A stretch of 64,000 nucleotides of DNA from Bathynomus jamesi (Eukaryota; Arthropoda; Malacostraca; Isopoda; Cirolanidae), in NCBI GenBank assembly GCA_023014485.1, contig JAJOZX010000486.1, forward strand, positions 1,323,501 to 1,387,500, written 5' to 3'. Numbering within the stretch: position 1 is the stretch's first letter; each line of letters starts with the position of its first letter. Shown piece after piece: positions 49,104 to 60,404 of this stretch. The position numbers and the translations under genes are program-made. The notes beneath the pieces are model-generated. The model was not told the DNA's origin, searched no databases, and saw nothing but the letters and a program-made list of their open reading frames with translations.

Positions 49104-52098
49104 ATGGATAAGAAGAGGTCAAAGCTATCAGGTGCTCAGTTTAGAAAAAAGAGGAAAGAAGAAGAGGAGAAACGAGCAAAAGATAAAGGTATAGAGCTAT
49201 GTCATCTACTCTTCACTGCTATATTGCACTGCTATTTTGTGATATAGCTTTCTGAGTCATTTGAAGTGTACTATTATGTATATAATTAGCCATTAACCAA
49301 GGAGGTTGTATTATTCATTTGTTTCCTATTCTAAAAGTTTAATAAATTGTGCTTAATAACATGTTAAATTAATTGTACTAGCCTATTCATGCATTGGTCT
49401 GTTATGTTCTATTTTACTATTTGCAGGGGCACTTTTGAAATATTTTGGAACACCCTCTGCCACTAGCCAGGATGAGAAGCCGTCTACTTCTGCCATTATT
49501 GAGGCTGAGGAGCCATCTACCTCCTCAGCCTCACATATGTCTCCACAAATGCAGTCTGATCCTGAGGATGAAGACCCATTTGCTTCTACTTCTCCCCGGC
49601 AGGACTCTTCAGGTGAGTTTGTGTGCACATATGTCTGTGAGTGTGTGCGTGTGTGTGTGTGTATGTGTGTGTGCATCCCTGCAAAGCATTTTGCAAACAG
49701 TTATAAATTATAATGTTATTATCACTGGGTCTGGGTTACTGGGTATGTGTGGTGTTTCACCACCATAATTCCATAACACCACCACCATAACAAAGTGCTG
49801 TGAATAATGTGTTATCTAACTTAGGTGTGTATACTAATGAGTAATGCTCTTGTTCTTTCTATTAGAAAGGCCTGGAGCAGAATCGCCTCCTGAGGATGAG
49901 TCTCTGTCCACCGACCCTGCTAACTGGCCTTCAGTTCTGACTGAGAGAATTCGGACACAACTGGTTTCCAGGGGACCAAGTCAAGTACCATCTGACTTTG
50001 TATTCCCTAGAAACGACAGTGACAGAAGAAGTTTCCACCATCAATACTTCAGGAAGTCATTGGTTAGTGGGGAAAATATAACCAGAAGTTGGTTGGTCTA
50101 TTCCTTAAAAAATAACAGCCTTTTCTGTTTCTGTTGTACATTATTTTCCAAGAGGAAAATAAATTTAACAAGTTTGGGACTCTCGGACTGGAAGCATGCA
50201 AGCTCATTGCTCACATCACATGACAACAGTTCAGAACACCTAAATTCTATGAAAATCTGGAAAGAACTGGCAGTGAGGATGAGAAAGGGGGAGACCATTG
50301 ACAAGCAGGAGATGGCACTTCTGGAGGCTGAGAAGTTGAGATGGAGAGCGGTGCTGACACGTCTCACTGCTATTGTGCATTCTCTGGCAGTTAGGAATTT
50401 GGCACTAAGGGGACATACAGAAAAATTGTTCTCACCATCAAATGGCAATTTTCTGAAAGAAGTTGAACTGATGGCACAATTTGATCCTATAATGTAAGAG
50501 CACATTAACCGTGTCCAAAAAGGGACCTCCAGTCACACCAGCTACCTCGGCCACCACATACAAAACGAACTCATTGATTTGTCGAGCAGCAAGACCATTT
50601 CAGCAATGGTGAGCGACATCAAACAATCAAAGTTTTTTCAATAATTCTAGATTGCACTCCAGATATCAGCCACACTGAACAGTTGTCAGTTGTGATTCGG
50701 GTTGTGTCACTGGAGGGGAAGCCCCATATAAAGGAACATTTCATGGGGTTTTTGGAGGCAGAGGAGTCCACTGGTCAACATTTGGCATCTCTGATTCTGA
50801 AGAGACTGGAGGAGCTAAAAGTTCCTTTCATGGACTGTAGAGGACAATCATACGACAACGGGGCCAACATGAGGGGAAAAAACAAGGGTGTTCAATCCAG
50901 GCTCCTAGAAATTAATCCCAGAGCTCTGTTTGTTCCATGTGGGGCTCATTCTCTGAATTTGCTTGTGGCCGATGCTGCTAAGGGATCTATTGATGCCACA
51001 AGTTACTTTGGCATCTTGCAGAAGCTTTACAACTTGTTTTCAGCCTCCACACAACAATGGGCCATTTTGAAAAAACATGTGAACATCACATTGAAGATGT
51101 GGTCTGATACAAGGTGGGAAAGCAAGATCAAGAGTGTGGAGCCCCTGAGATATCAGGCAGCTGCAGTGAGAGATGCACTGATCGAGGTGAGGGACCACAC
51201 CAAAGACTCTGTAATAAAGGTCGAGGCTCAATCTCTGTCAGAGGAGGTTGGGTCATACCGCTTCGCCATTTGTTCAGTGGTGTGGCATGACCTGTTGTGC
51301 CAAATTCAGCATGTGAGCAAGCAGATGCAGTCTCCTAGCATGCACGTTGATGTTGCAGTAAATCTCCTAAAAAAAACAGAGAGAGGTCTCCGCAATTACA
51401 GGGCAACAGGTTTTGTGGCTGCACAAATGGCAGCCACAGATATCTGTGAACAAATGAATGTGGAGGCTGTGTTAAAACAAAAACGACTGAGGTCCACAAA
51501 GCGGCACTTCTCCTATGAAGCATCTGATGAGCCCTTGATTGATGCTTTGAAGAAGCTGGAGGTGACATTTTTCAATGCAGTGGTTGATGCTGCAACATCA
51601 GCCATTCAGGAAAGATTTTCCACGTTGGAAATTGTGGGAGAGAAGTTTGGAGTGCTGACACATTTCCAAAATCTCACATTTGAGGAGCTGACAGAACAAT
51701 GTGTGAACCTTAGTACTACACTACACTTTAAGGGACAATCTGACTTGGATGGCAGAGAGCTTGCACAGGAGCTGAAGAACTTGCCTGACTTGCCATCAAA
51801 GACCATATCCTTGCTTGAACTGCTGACATTTATCCATGAAAGGGAGCTCTCTGAAATATATCCAAATTTGTGGACTGCTCTCAGAATTGGTCTTACTCTT
51901 CCAGTCACTGTTGCTGAAGCAGAGAGGAGCTTTTCAAAGCTGAAGCTCATCAAATCCTACCTGAGGTCAACTATGTCACAGGAACGCCTTACCGGTCTGG
52001 CCATCATCAGTATAAATCATACAATTGCTGAGCAGATTTCATATGATGATTTAATTCATGACTTTGCATCAAGGAAGGTAAGAAGAGTCAGGCTTTAG
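49104..52098 (+). pseudogene. hAT-2 transposase (TTF zinc finger, DUF4371, hAT dimerisation), three exons, two lesions
   Basis: Exon 1 49104-49188 (MDKKRSKLSGAQFRKKRK, donor GTATAG), exon 2 49427-49612 (acceptor TTGCAG, GALLKYFGTPSATS, donor GTGAGT), exon 3 49866-52098 (acceptor ATTAG). All phases agree, giving about 834 residues. Exon 3 has the zinc finger with FCFCCTLFSKRK and the SSEH end, ILDCTPDISHTEQLSVV across a frameshift, FMDCRGQSYDNGANMRG, VPCGAHSLNLLV, WSDTRWESK, and the C-terminal TVAEAERSFSKLKLIKSYLRSTM. Lesions: TAA at 50495-50497, and one T missing from the T run at 50633-50638. Otherwise it looks complete. The family includes ZMYM1-like proteins; the TIRs show this is a transposon. 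Confidence 0.93.
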
Positions 52099-52099
52099 A

Positions 52100-52365
52100 T
52101 GGCAGTTGTGCTGTGGTGCAATTTATTTTGTTTCTTGTTCAAAGTGTAGCATAATAATTACCCTCTCTTAAGTGTCTTATTCTATTTATGTGATAGAGCA
52201 TTTGTACAATTTAGAAATTTGATTCTCTAGTTTATTTATGGCAGTTGTGCAATTTAATTTGTATTTTTCCTGTTCATAGTATCATAATTACATTCTCTTA
52301 AGTGAGTTATTCTATTTACGTGATGAAGGATTTGTAAAATTCAGAAATTTGAGTCTTTGTTTTGG
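52100..52365 (+). repeat. Duplicated 3' untranslated segment in hAT-2
   Basis: A unit of about 130 bp beginning ATGGCAGTTGTGC and ending with AATTYAGAAATTTGA is present twice, from about 52098 and about 52237, with moderate divergence. Confidence 0.8.
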
Positions 52366-52537
52366 TTCTGAAGTTCCAACAATTAGTCCAATAAAAAGTT
52401 ATTTTGTGAAAGAGTTATGTCTGTCCTTTATTTTGGGGGGATTCGAATGTGTGTGTGTTGGCGAACAGGGGGGGGGGGCGCTGAAGGTGAGGTTCGCCCA
52501 GGGCGTCATGTAAGCTAGGACCGCCACTGCCTACGAA

Positions 52538-52764
52538 TAATAAACCAAAATTAACCAAACCGGTAAAAATGTAGGCCAAAAACAACGACAGACGAGTGGC
52601 CAAGTTTCGCAATTGGGCGACCAAACTTTCTACCCTGGGACCTTAACTCTATAACAAACCAAAATTAACCAAACCGGTAAAAATGTAGGCCCAAAACAAC
52701 AACAGACGAGTGGCCAAGTTTCGCAATTGGGCGACCAAACTTTCTACCCTGGGAGCTTAACTCA
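52538..52764 (-). repeat. 112-bp tandem duplication in the BEL-B copy 2 leader
   Basis: ACCAAAATTAACCAAACCGG and the following about 90 bp occur twice in a row, with units separated near 52651. This is in the same leader that carries a 518-bp duplication in copy 1, but with different limits. Confidence 0.88.
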
Positions 52765-52876
52765 ATTATGCTCAACCCGTCTAGACCTAACTTGGGCTAC
52801 AATTTGCACAATCAGAACTTTGCTGGAAAATAGTCACTGACTCAGTCTTGGGCTAGAATCTGGTTTCGAAGGACCA

Positions 52877-53706
52877 TGTTATTTATTTATTTTTTTATTG
52901 GGTTCAGAATCCCAGCTGAGCCGTGAACAGCCAAGCTCTGAAGGGCCAGTTTAACCTACAGCCCAAGTTAAGCTAGACTAAAAACTTACGGACTTGGAGG
53001 TCCTGTTAGGTCAGAGCTTTCCAAACTAGTGTGTCGCGACACATTAGTGTTTTTTGTATTTTGAAAATTTTGATTTTTCTATCAACAAAATCGGCTACAA
53101 GATAAACCACCTACTGAAAAATTATCTGATATTTGATATTTGATAAAAATTAATTAATGTGTCGTGAAAATTGTTATGCTTAAATAGTTTGTCGCCAACG
53201 TTAAAAGTTTGGAAAGCTCTGTGTTAGGTCCTACCTCAGGGTTGCTGACTCGATGTGGGCCTACCTTAGCCTCAGTTGCACAAAATTAAGATAAAAAACA
53301 AAAGGGGCACTATTTATGGTCTTCTTTCTAAACCTTGCAACAACAACACAACCTGCACCATTGCACGATGCAACACTCTGTAACTAAACAACCAAACTGA
53401 ATTGTAAGAGAGCTCTCCATAAGACTACGCCCTGTAAGTGCCGCATTCAACAAACGAGTAGGCAGGACGCGCAGCACCCCAAAAAAATGATGCCACAAAA
53501 GTGCCCAAACAATGATGCCACAAGAGCCCAAAAATGCTAGCTCTAAATTAAGTGAATTTTTCACTAACCTTACAATTATGAGATGGATATATCATCATCA
53601 TATATATACCTTAACTTAATATATACAAGCAATGCTGCATCAATCAGCTTAGTCATCATATCGTCTTGGGACAACAATGGCTCTTCCTCTTCTAGATTTT
53701 CTAACA
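52877..53706 (-). repeat. BEL-B copy 2 5' LTR, interrupted by a hAT MITE
   Basis: 830 bp including the 210-bp MITE and its 8-bp duplication, so 612 bp of LTR. On the coding strand it is followed by TGGTCCTTCGAAACCAGA, a variant of the copy 1 primer-binding site. Confidence 0.93.
53012..53221. mobile_element. hAT MITE of another family, 210 bp
   Basis: Termini CAGAGCTTTCCAAACT and the inverted AGTTTGGAAAGCTCTG (with one base of variation) have the duplication TGTTAGGT on both sides (53004-53011, 53222-53229). A TGTGTCGCGACACA palindrome lies near the left end. The CAGNGNTTYYCAAACT consensus points to the hAT superfamily. It is unrelated to the hAT-1 ends. Confidence 0.92.
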
Positions 53707-55620
53707 GTAACCAGTGGTAATTTTACATACGTTAGTGATATGAGTGATACCACCAGGTGGATTGATCATTGTCTTACTTGTAATAATCTAAAGAATCGAA
53801 TTGTTAGAGCTCATATTGTGCATGATTTTCTTCTTTCTGATCATAGACCATTAGAACTATTAATTCATTTTACCAATTTATGCGCAACACGACATAACAA
53901 GAACTCAATAGGTAAGAATAATCGCGTCGATTGGTCTAATGTTAATATGCAACAGAGAATAGAATACAAAGACAGAACAAGTCACCTCTTTAATAATTTA
54001 GAAATTTTGCATCTTGCCTGTAGTAATCCTTGCGCAAATGATTCTCACTGTAAACTCATCGATAGGTATTAAAGTAAGATAGTATCCCTATTAAGAGAAG
54101 CAGGAAGACCCCTGATTAAATTTTACAACTATCATACTAAGATTATTCCTGGATGGAATTATTTTATTGCCCCCCTGAACAGGGAATCGAAGGACGCCTA
54201 CGATTTGTGGTGCTTTCATGGTAGACCCAGATTAGGACCATTATACATGAATATGTGTAGAAGTAGGGGTCAGTATAAGAGAGCCATAAGGCAATAGGAA
54301 GAAGAGTCTATTCGAGCATCAAAAGCCTGTGAAGCTCACATAAATAACGATAATAAATTTTTTTTGAAATTTGTTAAGAATGAAACGGGTGTCAAAAGTG
54401 TCCTCTCCCGACAATCAATGGGGTGTCAGGGGCTGGATGAAATTGCAAAGCTGTTGAAAAACCACTACTCAAACATTCTTAACAGTGTGAGTAGGGATAA
54501 TCTTAAGATAGATTGCAGCGAAACGCCTGTGGGAGGTACATACATGGGAAAATACTTTGATATCATTTCCTGAAGTAAAGAGGTTAATTAAAGAGTTAAA
54601 GACTGGTTCTGCGTCAGGGGTAGATGACCTATCGAATGAGCAGTTAAAATATGCCAATGACGTGGTATGTCTGCATATATCATTGCTCTTATCAGCCATG
54701 CTTGCTCATAGCTATATCCCTGCAGAGTTCATGAGGATATATATCTTGCCCCTGGTCAAAAATAAGTATGGAGACATTTTGTCCAGCAATAATTACAGGC
54801 CTATTGCTGTCGCCTCCTGCTTCTCGAAACTACTAGAAAAACTCTTGTTATACCGATTAAGTGATTACTTATGGACATCTCCTAATCAATTTGGTTTTAA
54901 AAGGTCCCACTCAACTGATTTGTGTATCTATGTATTGAAGGAAATTATATTTAAATACACTGGCAGTAATTCAACCTTTTTTAGCTGTTTATATAAGTAA
55001 GGCATAATATAATAGAGTGAACCATAATATTTTATTTAAAAAACTAGAAGACAGGAAGGTTGCCATATATATATTAAATTTATTGAAATTTTGGTATTCC
55101 AACCAATATTTTACCGTTAGGTGGGGCAATGTACTACCCGAATGCTTTGGCTCCTCTTGCAGGGGTGAGACAAGGCTCCTTGCTCTCTCCTATGCTGTTT
55201 AATGTTTATATTGACGGATTAATTGCTTCACTTAATGAGGCAACAGTGGGATGTTGTATAGATAACACAAGGATAAATAACTTAGTTTATGTCGATGATA
55301 TGGTGTTAATAAGTCCCTCTGTTAAAGGTCTGGATCGGCTACTAAAAGCGTGCGAAGTGTATTCGCAGAAAAATGATATTCTTTTTAATGTTACAAAAAT
55401 TAAGGTCATGCAATTTCATCCTAAAAACTGCAATCAGCCAACTGATGTTAGGTTTAAAATGAGAGGTGAAGTAATTGAGGAAATACAAGATTTTAAGTAT
55501 TTGGGTCAAACTATTACCAGCTCCTTGAGTGATGACTCAAATATAAGAAAACAATATCGAAGCCTTTGTGCTAAAGCAAATAGGACTATAAGGAACTTTC
55601 GGTTCTGTGGAGGCGTAAGA
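53707..55620 (+). pseudogene. LINE-2 endonuclease end and reverse transcriptase
   Basis: Resumes after the GTAAC duplication with TTRWIDHCLTCNN and LLSDHRPLELLI, the catalytic SDH motif. A linker region with stops (TAA at about 54069, TAG at about 54296) follows. Reverse transcriptase blocks: SGVDDLSNEQLKYA, NNYRPIAVASCFSKLLEK, PNQFGFKRSHST, then a gap of frame near 55000, GVRQGSLLSPMLFNVYIDGL, LVYVDDMVLISPS with YVDD at 55288-55299, and FKYLGQTITSS. The sequence departs from the family near 55605, so the 3' end is truncated or replaced. No poly(A) or microsatellite tail was found. Confidence 0.88.
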
Positions 55621-56206
55621 GGGCGAGGCAGACTCAGCCAGATGCAGGGATAAGTGAGGCTTAATTTACTTGAACGTTAGGAATTTAGTTTCAGAGCTTT
55701 TGAATATAGTACTAAAGCACTTGTGAAAAAACTATTATTTATCCATGCTAACTCGAGATTTGACTTGAGACTCGCGACTTACTTGAGAGTTGAGACTCGA
55801 CAAAAATGGCTTGTAAATCCATCTCCCATATTCTTTTAATGATTACTCTGTTGATTGGGATGCACGAGAAGTGGCTGCAAGTAGGTTGGAATAGAGGAGA
55901 TTTGTTAGAAGTAAGTTCGGGACTCTCTTTTACTTTTGGCGTATGAAGTGTCGCAAGTGTGGAATTTAGCCATGTTGGGAAGCGTTGGTCCACCAGGACG
56001 TCTCTGTGAATGGATGTGTACGCTTTACTTTCTGCCTTTTCTCCTCTCACTACCATCTGCATTTTATATATAGGAAGTTGGTCCGTCTTCTCACCCCAGC
56101 TACTTGGGAAATTAGATTTTTTACAATGTACGAGTAGAATGTATATAAAGCACAATTTGTTTTTGAATTATGATGACCTGCCTTATAATTGAATTTATGC
56201 CCTAAT
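55621..56206. other. Unassigned, between LINE-2 and LINE-3
   Basis: A direct repeat of the GAGTTGAGACTCG type is at about 55760-55800. A 135-residue minus frame (55748-56155) has no recognisable domain and unremarkable composition. Probably flanking genomic DNA or the unrecognised 3' end of LINE-2. Confidence 0.5.
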
Positions 56207-56380
56207 TAATAATAGCTTCTTTTTTTTTTCCTTTCTTTATTTTACCGCCGATTCGTACCTAGTGTGGTACATATCTCAGCGAGGCAGTGGGTAAGTGGTG
56301 TTACTGAGTTGGGGATGATAGACCGGGGGGGGGGGAATGTAGTGTTCAGTTACTGGGTAGTGGGTACGGGGGTCCTGGTC

Positions 56381-57502
56381 TCAGACCCGTTGAAACAGGT
56401 GGGAATAAGTAAGGAAACGGAAAATCGCTTCCTCCGAAAAATGGGGGCCCTCAGCGAGCATGAATTGTAGACACTCGGGTATGAGAATTTCGGCCAAGTG
56501 AGGGAAACATCTACAACGAAGAGCGGACAAGTTTGGACATTCGACCAGGAGAGGTACGACAGTGATGGGAGTATGGCAGGTAGGGCAGAGCGGGGCTGGC
56601 GATTTAGCCATTAGGTGACCATGAGTAATGCGTGTGTGTCCTATGCGGAGACGGGCTATAATCACTTCTTTATGTCGGGACCGGTGGAAGGAGGAGGCCC
56701 AGTATCCTACTTGCGGTTTGATCTTATGAAGTTTGTTTTGTGTGGCCTGGTCCCATTCCCGTTGCCAGATGGAACGGAAATGGGAGCGGAGAGTCGGGAA
56801 GAAGTCGGTGAAAGGAAGGGGCCGGGAGTAGGCCGGCAGTAAGCAGGCCGACTTTGCCTTGCGGTCCGCCTCCTCGTTACCCTGGATGCCGACATGTGCC
56901 GGGACCCAGCAGAAGGTGATTCTCTTGTGTCTGAAGGCTGTTAAAAAATGGAAGATTTGCTGGATGGTACAGACGAGCGGATGGGGGGGGTTACATCTCT
57001 CTAGGGAGAGAAGTGCGCTTTGGGAATCTGAATAAATGACGAAAGAGCTGGCAGATTGGGTGCGCACTATGTCAAGGGCCTCATTAATCACGAAAAGTTC
57101 TGCCGAGAAAACGGAGGTCTCGCGGGGCAGGCTGACGCCTCGAGAAAGTGGCTGGATCAGTATCACCGCTGAGGCGGCCGCACCAGTCTCCGAACGGGAA
57201 CCATCTGTATAAATGGGGACTGTGTCCGGATGTTGGGTTGCATGTTCACGGAAGAGTGACCTGTATACCGTAGCACTCGTTGTATTCTTCGGTAGATCGC
57301 ACAGGTCCCTGCAAAACGTGATGGGGGTGAGGAGCCAGGGGGGGTAGATGTTGTATGAAATGGGGATAATTGAGGGGACGGGCATGTTAGAAAGGTCAAT
57401 GAAAGAGCGCACCTCTTCAGTGAAGTGCCAGCTCCGTCCCTGGGGTGGGAGTTCAGAAATCGCCGCGCATACAAGCGAAGAGGGTAGTCTCTGTGTGTGC
57501 AC
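56381..57502 (-). CDS. LINE-3 RNase H and C-terminal zinc domain
   Basis: 373 residues continuing ORF2 after a frame change near 57480. It has a type I RNase H with VPIYTDGSRSETGAA (Asp), FSAELFVINEAL (Glu), FVIYSDSQSALLSL (Asp) and CWVPAHVGIQGNEEADRKAK (His and Asp), so the catalytic set is complete. After it comes IARLRIGHTRITHGHLM and the zinc-type CPTCHTPITVVPLLVEC. The end at 56381 is 150 bp before the A tail and is probably native. It would degrade the RNA strand of the RNA-cDNA hybrid. Confidence 0.93.
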   Translation of the reverse strand: MHTQRLPSSLVCAAISELPPQGRSWHFTEEVRSFIDLSNMPVPSIIPISYNIYPPWLLTPITFCRDLCDLPKNTTSATVYRSLFREHATQHPDTVPIYTDGSRSETGAAASAVILIQPLSRGVSLPRETSVFSAELFVINEALDIVRTQSASSFVIYSDSQSALLSLERCNPPHPLVCTIQQIFHFLTAFRHKRITFCWVPAHVGIQGNEEADRKAKSACLLPAYSRPLPFTDFFPTLRSHFRSIWQREWDQATQNKLHKIKPQVGYWASSFHRSRHKEVIIARLRIGHTRITHGHLMAKSPAPLCPTCHTPITVVPLLVECPNLSALRCRCFPHLAEILIPECLQFMLAEGPHFSEEAIFRFLTYSHLFQRV

Positions 57503-58790
57503 GGAGGTATGTCCTCATGAGGAGCAGACCCCGTCGGAGGGCGAGAGGGAGGTAATTACAATCCACTTGAAGGCTGGAGGCTGGGGAAGAGCGGAAAGCA
57601 CCAGTGGCGAGGCGGAGGCCCCTATTAAGGACTGGGTCCAAGATACAGAGGCAGGTGTTGGAGGCTGAACCGTATACTACACTGCCATAGTCCAGCTTCG
57701 ACTGGACCATGGAAGTGTAAAGACGAAGGAGAGAGCGTCGGTCTGCGCCCCATGTGGTGCGAGAGAGGTGATCTAGTAGAGCGAGGGGACGCTGGAGGAA
57801 CTGCTTCAGTTGTTTGATATGAGGAACCCAGTTCAGCCGTCGTTCTAGAATCACGCCCAAAAATCGCGTGGAGAGTACCACCTCAAGAGAATTGCCGTAT
57901 AGCGTGACAGAGGGAACAGGAAGGGTTGCGGGTCTTCTTCTGCTGAATAGCATACACTTAGACTTCGGGGTGGAGAAGCGGAAACCCATCGACGTCGCCC
58001 ACCTTTCCACCCGGTAGATGGCGAGCTGAATTTGCCGTTGAACTACGGACGGCTCCCGCCCTGCAAAGTAGATTGCAAGGTCATCCGCGTAGATGGAAGA
58101 ACGGATGTTGGGTGGAAGGCATTTTGAGACTGTGTTCATGACGATGGAAAAGCATAGAACACTGAGGATGCTTCCCTGTGGGACCCCGTCCATCTGCACA
58201 AAAGTGTCTGAGAGGACTGAGCCCACCCGAACTTTAAAGGGTCGGGAGGATAGGAAGCCCCTGATGAAGGTCGGTATGGCTCCTACGAGCCCTAGACTTT
58301 GGAGCTGACTAAGGATTATTGTCCGATGAGTGGTGTCGTAGGCCTTCTGGATGTTAAAAAATATTGATAGGACGAATTGTCCACTGTCGAATGCATGCTG
58401 TATGTCACGGCTGAGAAGCAGGAGGGGATCAGTGGTGGATCGAAATTGTCTGAAGCCGGACTGGGTAGCCGGGAAGGAATTACTATTTTCGAGGAAGAGC
58501 GATAGTCGCGTCGCGACCATTTTTTCGAAAATTTTGCAGGCACAACACATTAGGGCGATTGGTCTGTAGTTTGTGGGATCGAGGGAATCTTTGCCGGGTT
58601 TGGGGATAGGGATTACGTAGGCCTCCCTCCACCGGGAGGGAAAGGTGCCCTCTATCCATATGCGGTTGTATAGGTCTATTAATAAATTTTGTAAGGTAGG
58701 GTGGATGTGCTGGATCATGCTGTAGGGGATACCGTCCGGGCCGGGACAAGGGGATCGTCGAGAGGCCAGTGCCGCCTGTAGTTCACGCAT
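57453..58790 (-). CDS. LINE-3 reverse transcriptase
   Basis: 445 residues. Motifs in order: SPCPGPDGIPYSMIQ, PTNYRPIALMCCACKIFEKM, TQSGFRQFRSTTDPL, LSIFFNIQKAYDTTHR where the usual catalytic Asp of the LDIxKAFD block reads Asn (FFNIQKAYD), DGVPQGSILSV, and SIYADDLAIYF with YADD at 58080-58091. RFLGVILERRLNW and the thumb follow. The N-terminal edge continues from the endonuclease frames through a frame change near 58860. The frame is otherwise open for its whole length. Confidence 0.93.
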   Translation of the reverse strand: MRELQAALASRRSPCPGPDGIPYSMIQHIHPTLQNLLIDLYNRIWIEGTFPSRWREAYVIPIPKPGKDSLDPTNYRPIALMCCACKIFEKMVATRLSLFLENSNSFPATQSGFRQFRSTTDPLLLLSRDIQHAFDSGQFVLSIFFNIQKAYDTTHRTIILSQLQSLGLVGAIPTFIRGFLSSRPFKVRVGSVLSDTFVQMDGVPQGSILSVLCFSIVMNTVSKCLPPNIRSSIYADDLAIYFAGREPSVVQRQIQLAIYRVERWATSMGFRFSTPKSKCMLFSRRRPATLPVPSVTLYGNSLEVVLSTRFLGVILERRLNWVPHIKQLKQFLQRPLALLDHLSRTTWGADRRSLLRLYTSMVQSKLDYGSVVYGSASNTCLCILDPVLNRGLRLATGAFRSSPASSLQVDCNYLPLALRRGLLLMRTYLRAHTETTLFACMRGDF

Positions 58791-58863
58791 GGTGAACAGT
58801 CGGTTGTAGGAGCTGTCTATGGACGGTGAAGAGGAGCTATTTTCAGGGGCGGGTACGGGGGAT

Positions 58864-60078
58864 CTAACTGCAGAGGAAGAAACGGCAACTTTCTACGAAA
58901 GTAGAAGCTAGATGGTTTGCCACTGATTTTGGCTCGTATAGAAGTCCGTCGTTAGTTCGGAGTGCCGGGGGTCGGGAGGGGACATGTCGCCTCTCGACGC
59001 CCCGTACCTTCTTCCAGATGGTAGCCGAAGGTGTGGTGGTGGTGACACCGGATACAAAGGCACGCCAAGAAGCACGGCGCGCTGTCTTCATTGTGCGGCG
59101 GGCGATGGCCCTGGCCCGCTGCATCTCCGTGCGATGGATGGGAAGTCGCGTACGGTAGAACCGTCGAGTAGCCGTCTTCTTGGCGCATACGGCCTCCGTG
59201 CACTCTGGGATCCACCAAGGCACCCGTCAGGCGCGGGGGTAGGTGGAGGATCGTGGGATGCTAGAGCACGCCGCCGCTACCACGTTTGATTCGAAGTATG
59301 CGATACACTCGTCGGAGGATGGGAAGTTGGCAGTCGTTCGTGTTGTATATGTATCGTCGTGGAAGCAGGACCAATTAGCTTTTGCAGTAATCCATTTCTC
59401 CAGTACCCGAACGGTCTGGTCGGGCCAATTGAGCGTGAGTTGAACTGGGAAATGGTCACTTCCATAATCCTCTTGGAGGACTTGCCATGAGAAATCTAGG
59501 AGGGCATCGGTCGAAACGAAGGACAGGTCTATACAGGATGGAGTGCAGGTGGTGGCATGGTAGAAAGTAGGAGAGCCATCATTGAGGTACTCAAATGAGA
59601 GCTCGGTCATGATGTTGAACAGGGTCAGGGCCATATAGGTGGAGTGTGTGTCTCCCCACATGGGGTGGCGACTATTGAAATCGCCCAGTAAGAGAAAGGG
59701 CCTGGGGAGTTGTTGTACCACCTCCACCAGGTCATCGCGGGAGACTTGAGTGTGTGGAGGGAGGTATATTGAACAGACGGTGTACTGTCTATCCAGGGAA
59801 AGCCGGGTAGCAATCACCTGTAACGGGGATCGGATAGGGAGATTGTAAAAGGGGACTGCGTGGTGGATAAAAATGGCAGCCCCCTTTCGAGTGCAGGTAG
59901 GAGACGGGGTGATGATGAAAGAATATCCAGTCGGGCAGGGCATGGGTCTGGTCCCCAGGATGAGTTCCTGGAGACAGACACACACCGGACGGGAAGTGGC
60001 AATCAAGGAATTCAGGCCTTCGTAATTTGCAAATATCCTCTACAGTTCCAGTACTATTGTAGTTTTCGGGGGATCCAT
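58864..60078 (-). pseudogene. LINE-3 ORF2 start, endonuclease and linker
   Basis: ORF2 probably starts at ATG 60078 (MDPPKTTIV). A frame disturbance near 60040 damages the N-terminal WNCRG motif. Frame 59227-60006 has VCVCLQELIL with the catalytic Glu, GAAIFIHHAV, FLLLGDFNSRHPMWGD, TCTPSCIDLSFVS and YGSDHFPVQLTL, so endonuclease motifs are otherwise complete. A stop at 59227 precedes the linker frame 58864-59223 (PWWIPECTEAVCAKKTATRR, typical of these ORF2 proteins). Another frame change leads to reverse transcriptase. Confidence 0.9.
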
Positions 60079-60404
60079 TATTTGATGATGGGGGATGGGT
60101 AAAGGTATAGGTGCGAAGGTTGGAGTGTGAAGGTAGATTTGAGGTTCGCGAAGGCGAAGGATGGGTAGGAGTATGGCTGGCTATCTGCCGTTCACCAGAG
60201 AAGGAATCGGTCGGCCAGTCGATCTCCGCGGAGACCGCGGGGTCGAGTCGGCCGAGCGAGACCGGAGGCGTGGATCACGGCAGCTTGGAGATTGTCGTGG
60301 GCTCCGATGGTGCAAATTTCTTGAGCTTTTGTGTTCGGGCCATGGGGGGGGCGTTTTATTTCCCAAATGGCACCTCCCCGCCTGTCTGGGGTCTCACGAC
60401 GACC

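Larger units (their letters stand above)
48716..52529 (+). mobile_element. hAT-2: hAT transposon, 3.8 kb, in the BEL-B copy 2 leader
   Basis: Ends CAGTGGCGGTTCC and inverted CAGTGGCGGTCCTA are flanked by the perfect 8-bp duplication CCTACGAA (48708-48715, 52530-52537). It holds a three-exon transposase gene on the plus strand, an AAAT-rich low-complexity stretch (48780-48870), a GT microsatellite in intron 2 and a duplicated 3' untranslated segment. The perfect target duplication and nearly open gene suggest a recent arrival. Confidence 0.95.
42599..53706 (-). mobile_element. BEL-B copy 2 within LINE-2
   Basis: LTRs at 42599-43190 and 52877-53706 are the inverse of the copy 1 LTRs, with target duplication GTAAC (42594-42598, 53707-53711). 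Gag, protease, reverse transcriptase, RNase H and integrase are all present on the minus strand with several frame breaks. hAT-2 lies in its leader and a hAT MITE in its 5' LTR. Because the target duplication differs from that of copy 1, this is an independent insertion. Confidence 0.95.
31672..55620 (+). mobile_element. LINE-2: non-LTR retrotransposon, CR1/L2-like, in three pieces
   Basis: Pieces: 31672-32392 (ORF1 end), 42065-42598 (endonuclease start) and 53707-55620 (endonuclease end and reverse transcriptase). They are separated by Gypsy-3 and by BEL-B copy 2. The second junction is proven by the GTAAC duplication and coding continuity; the first is inferred from order and from the TTTA duplication. 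The clade call rests on the style of the ORF1 domain and the YVDD-type reverse transcriptase and is tentative. The 5' edge is approximate. Confidence 0.75.

Noticed and set aside
49640..49680. Valine/cysteine-rich peptides near 49640
   Set aside because: They arise from the GT microsatellite in hAT-2 intron 2.
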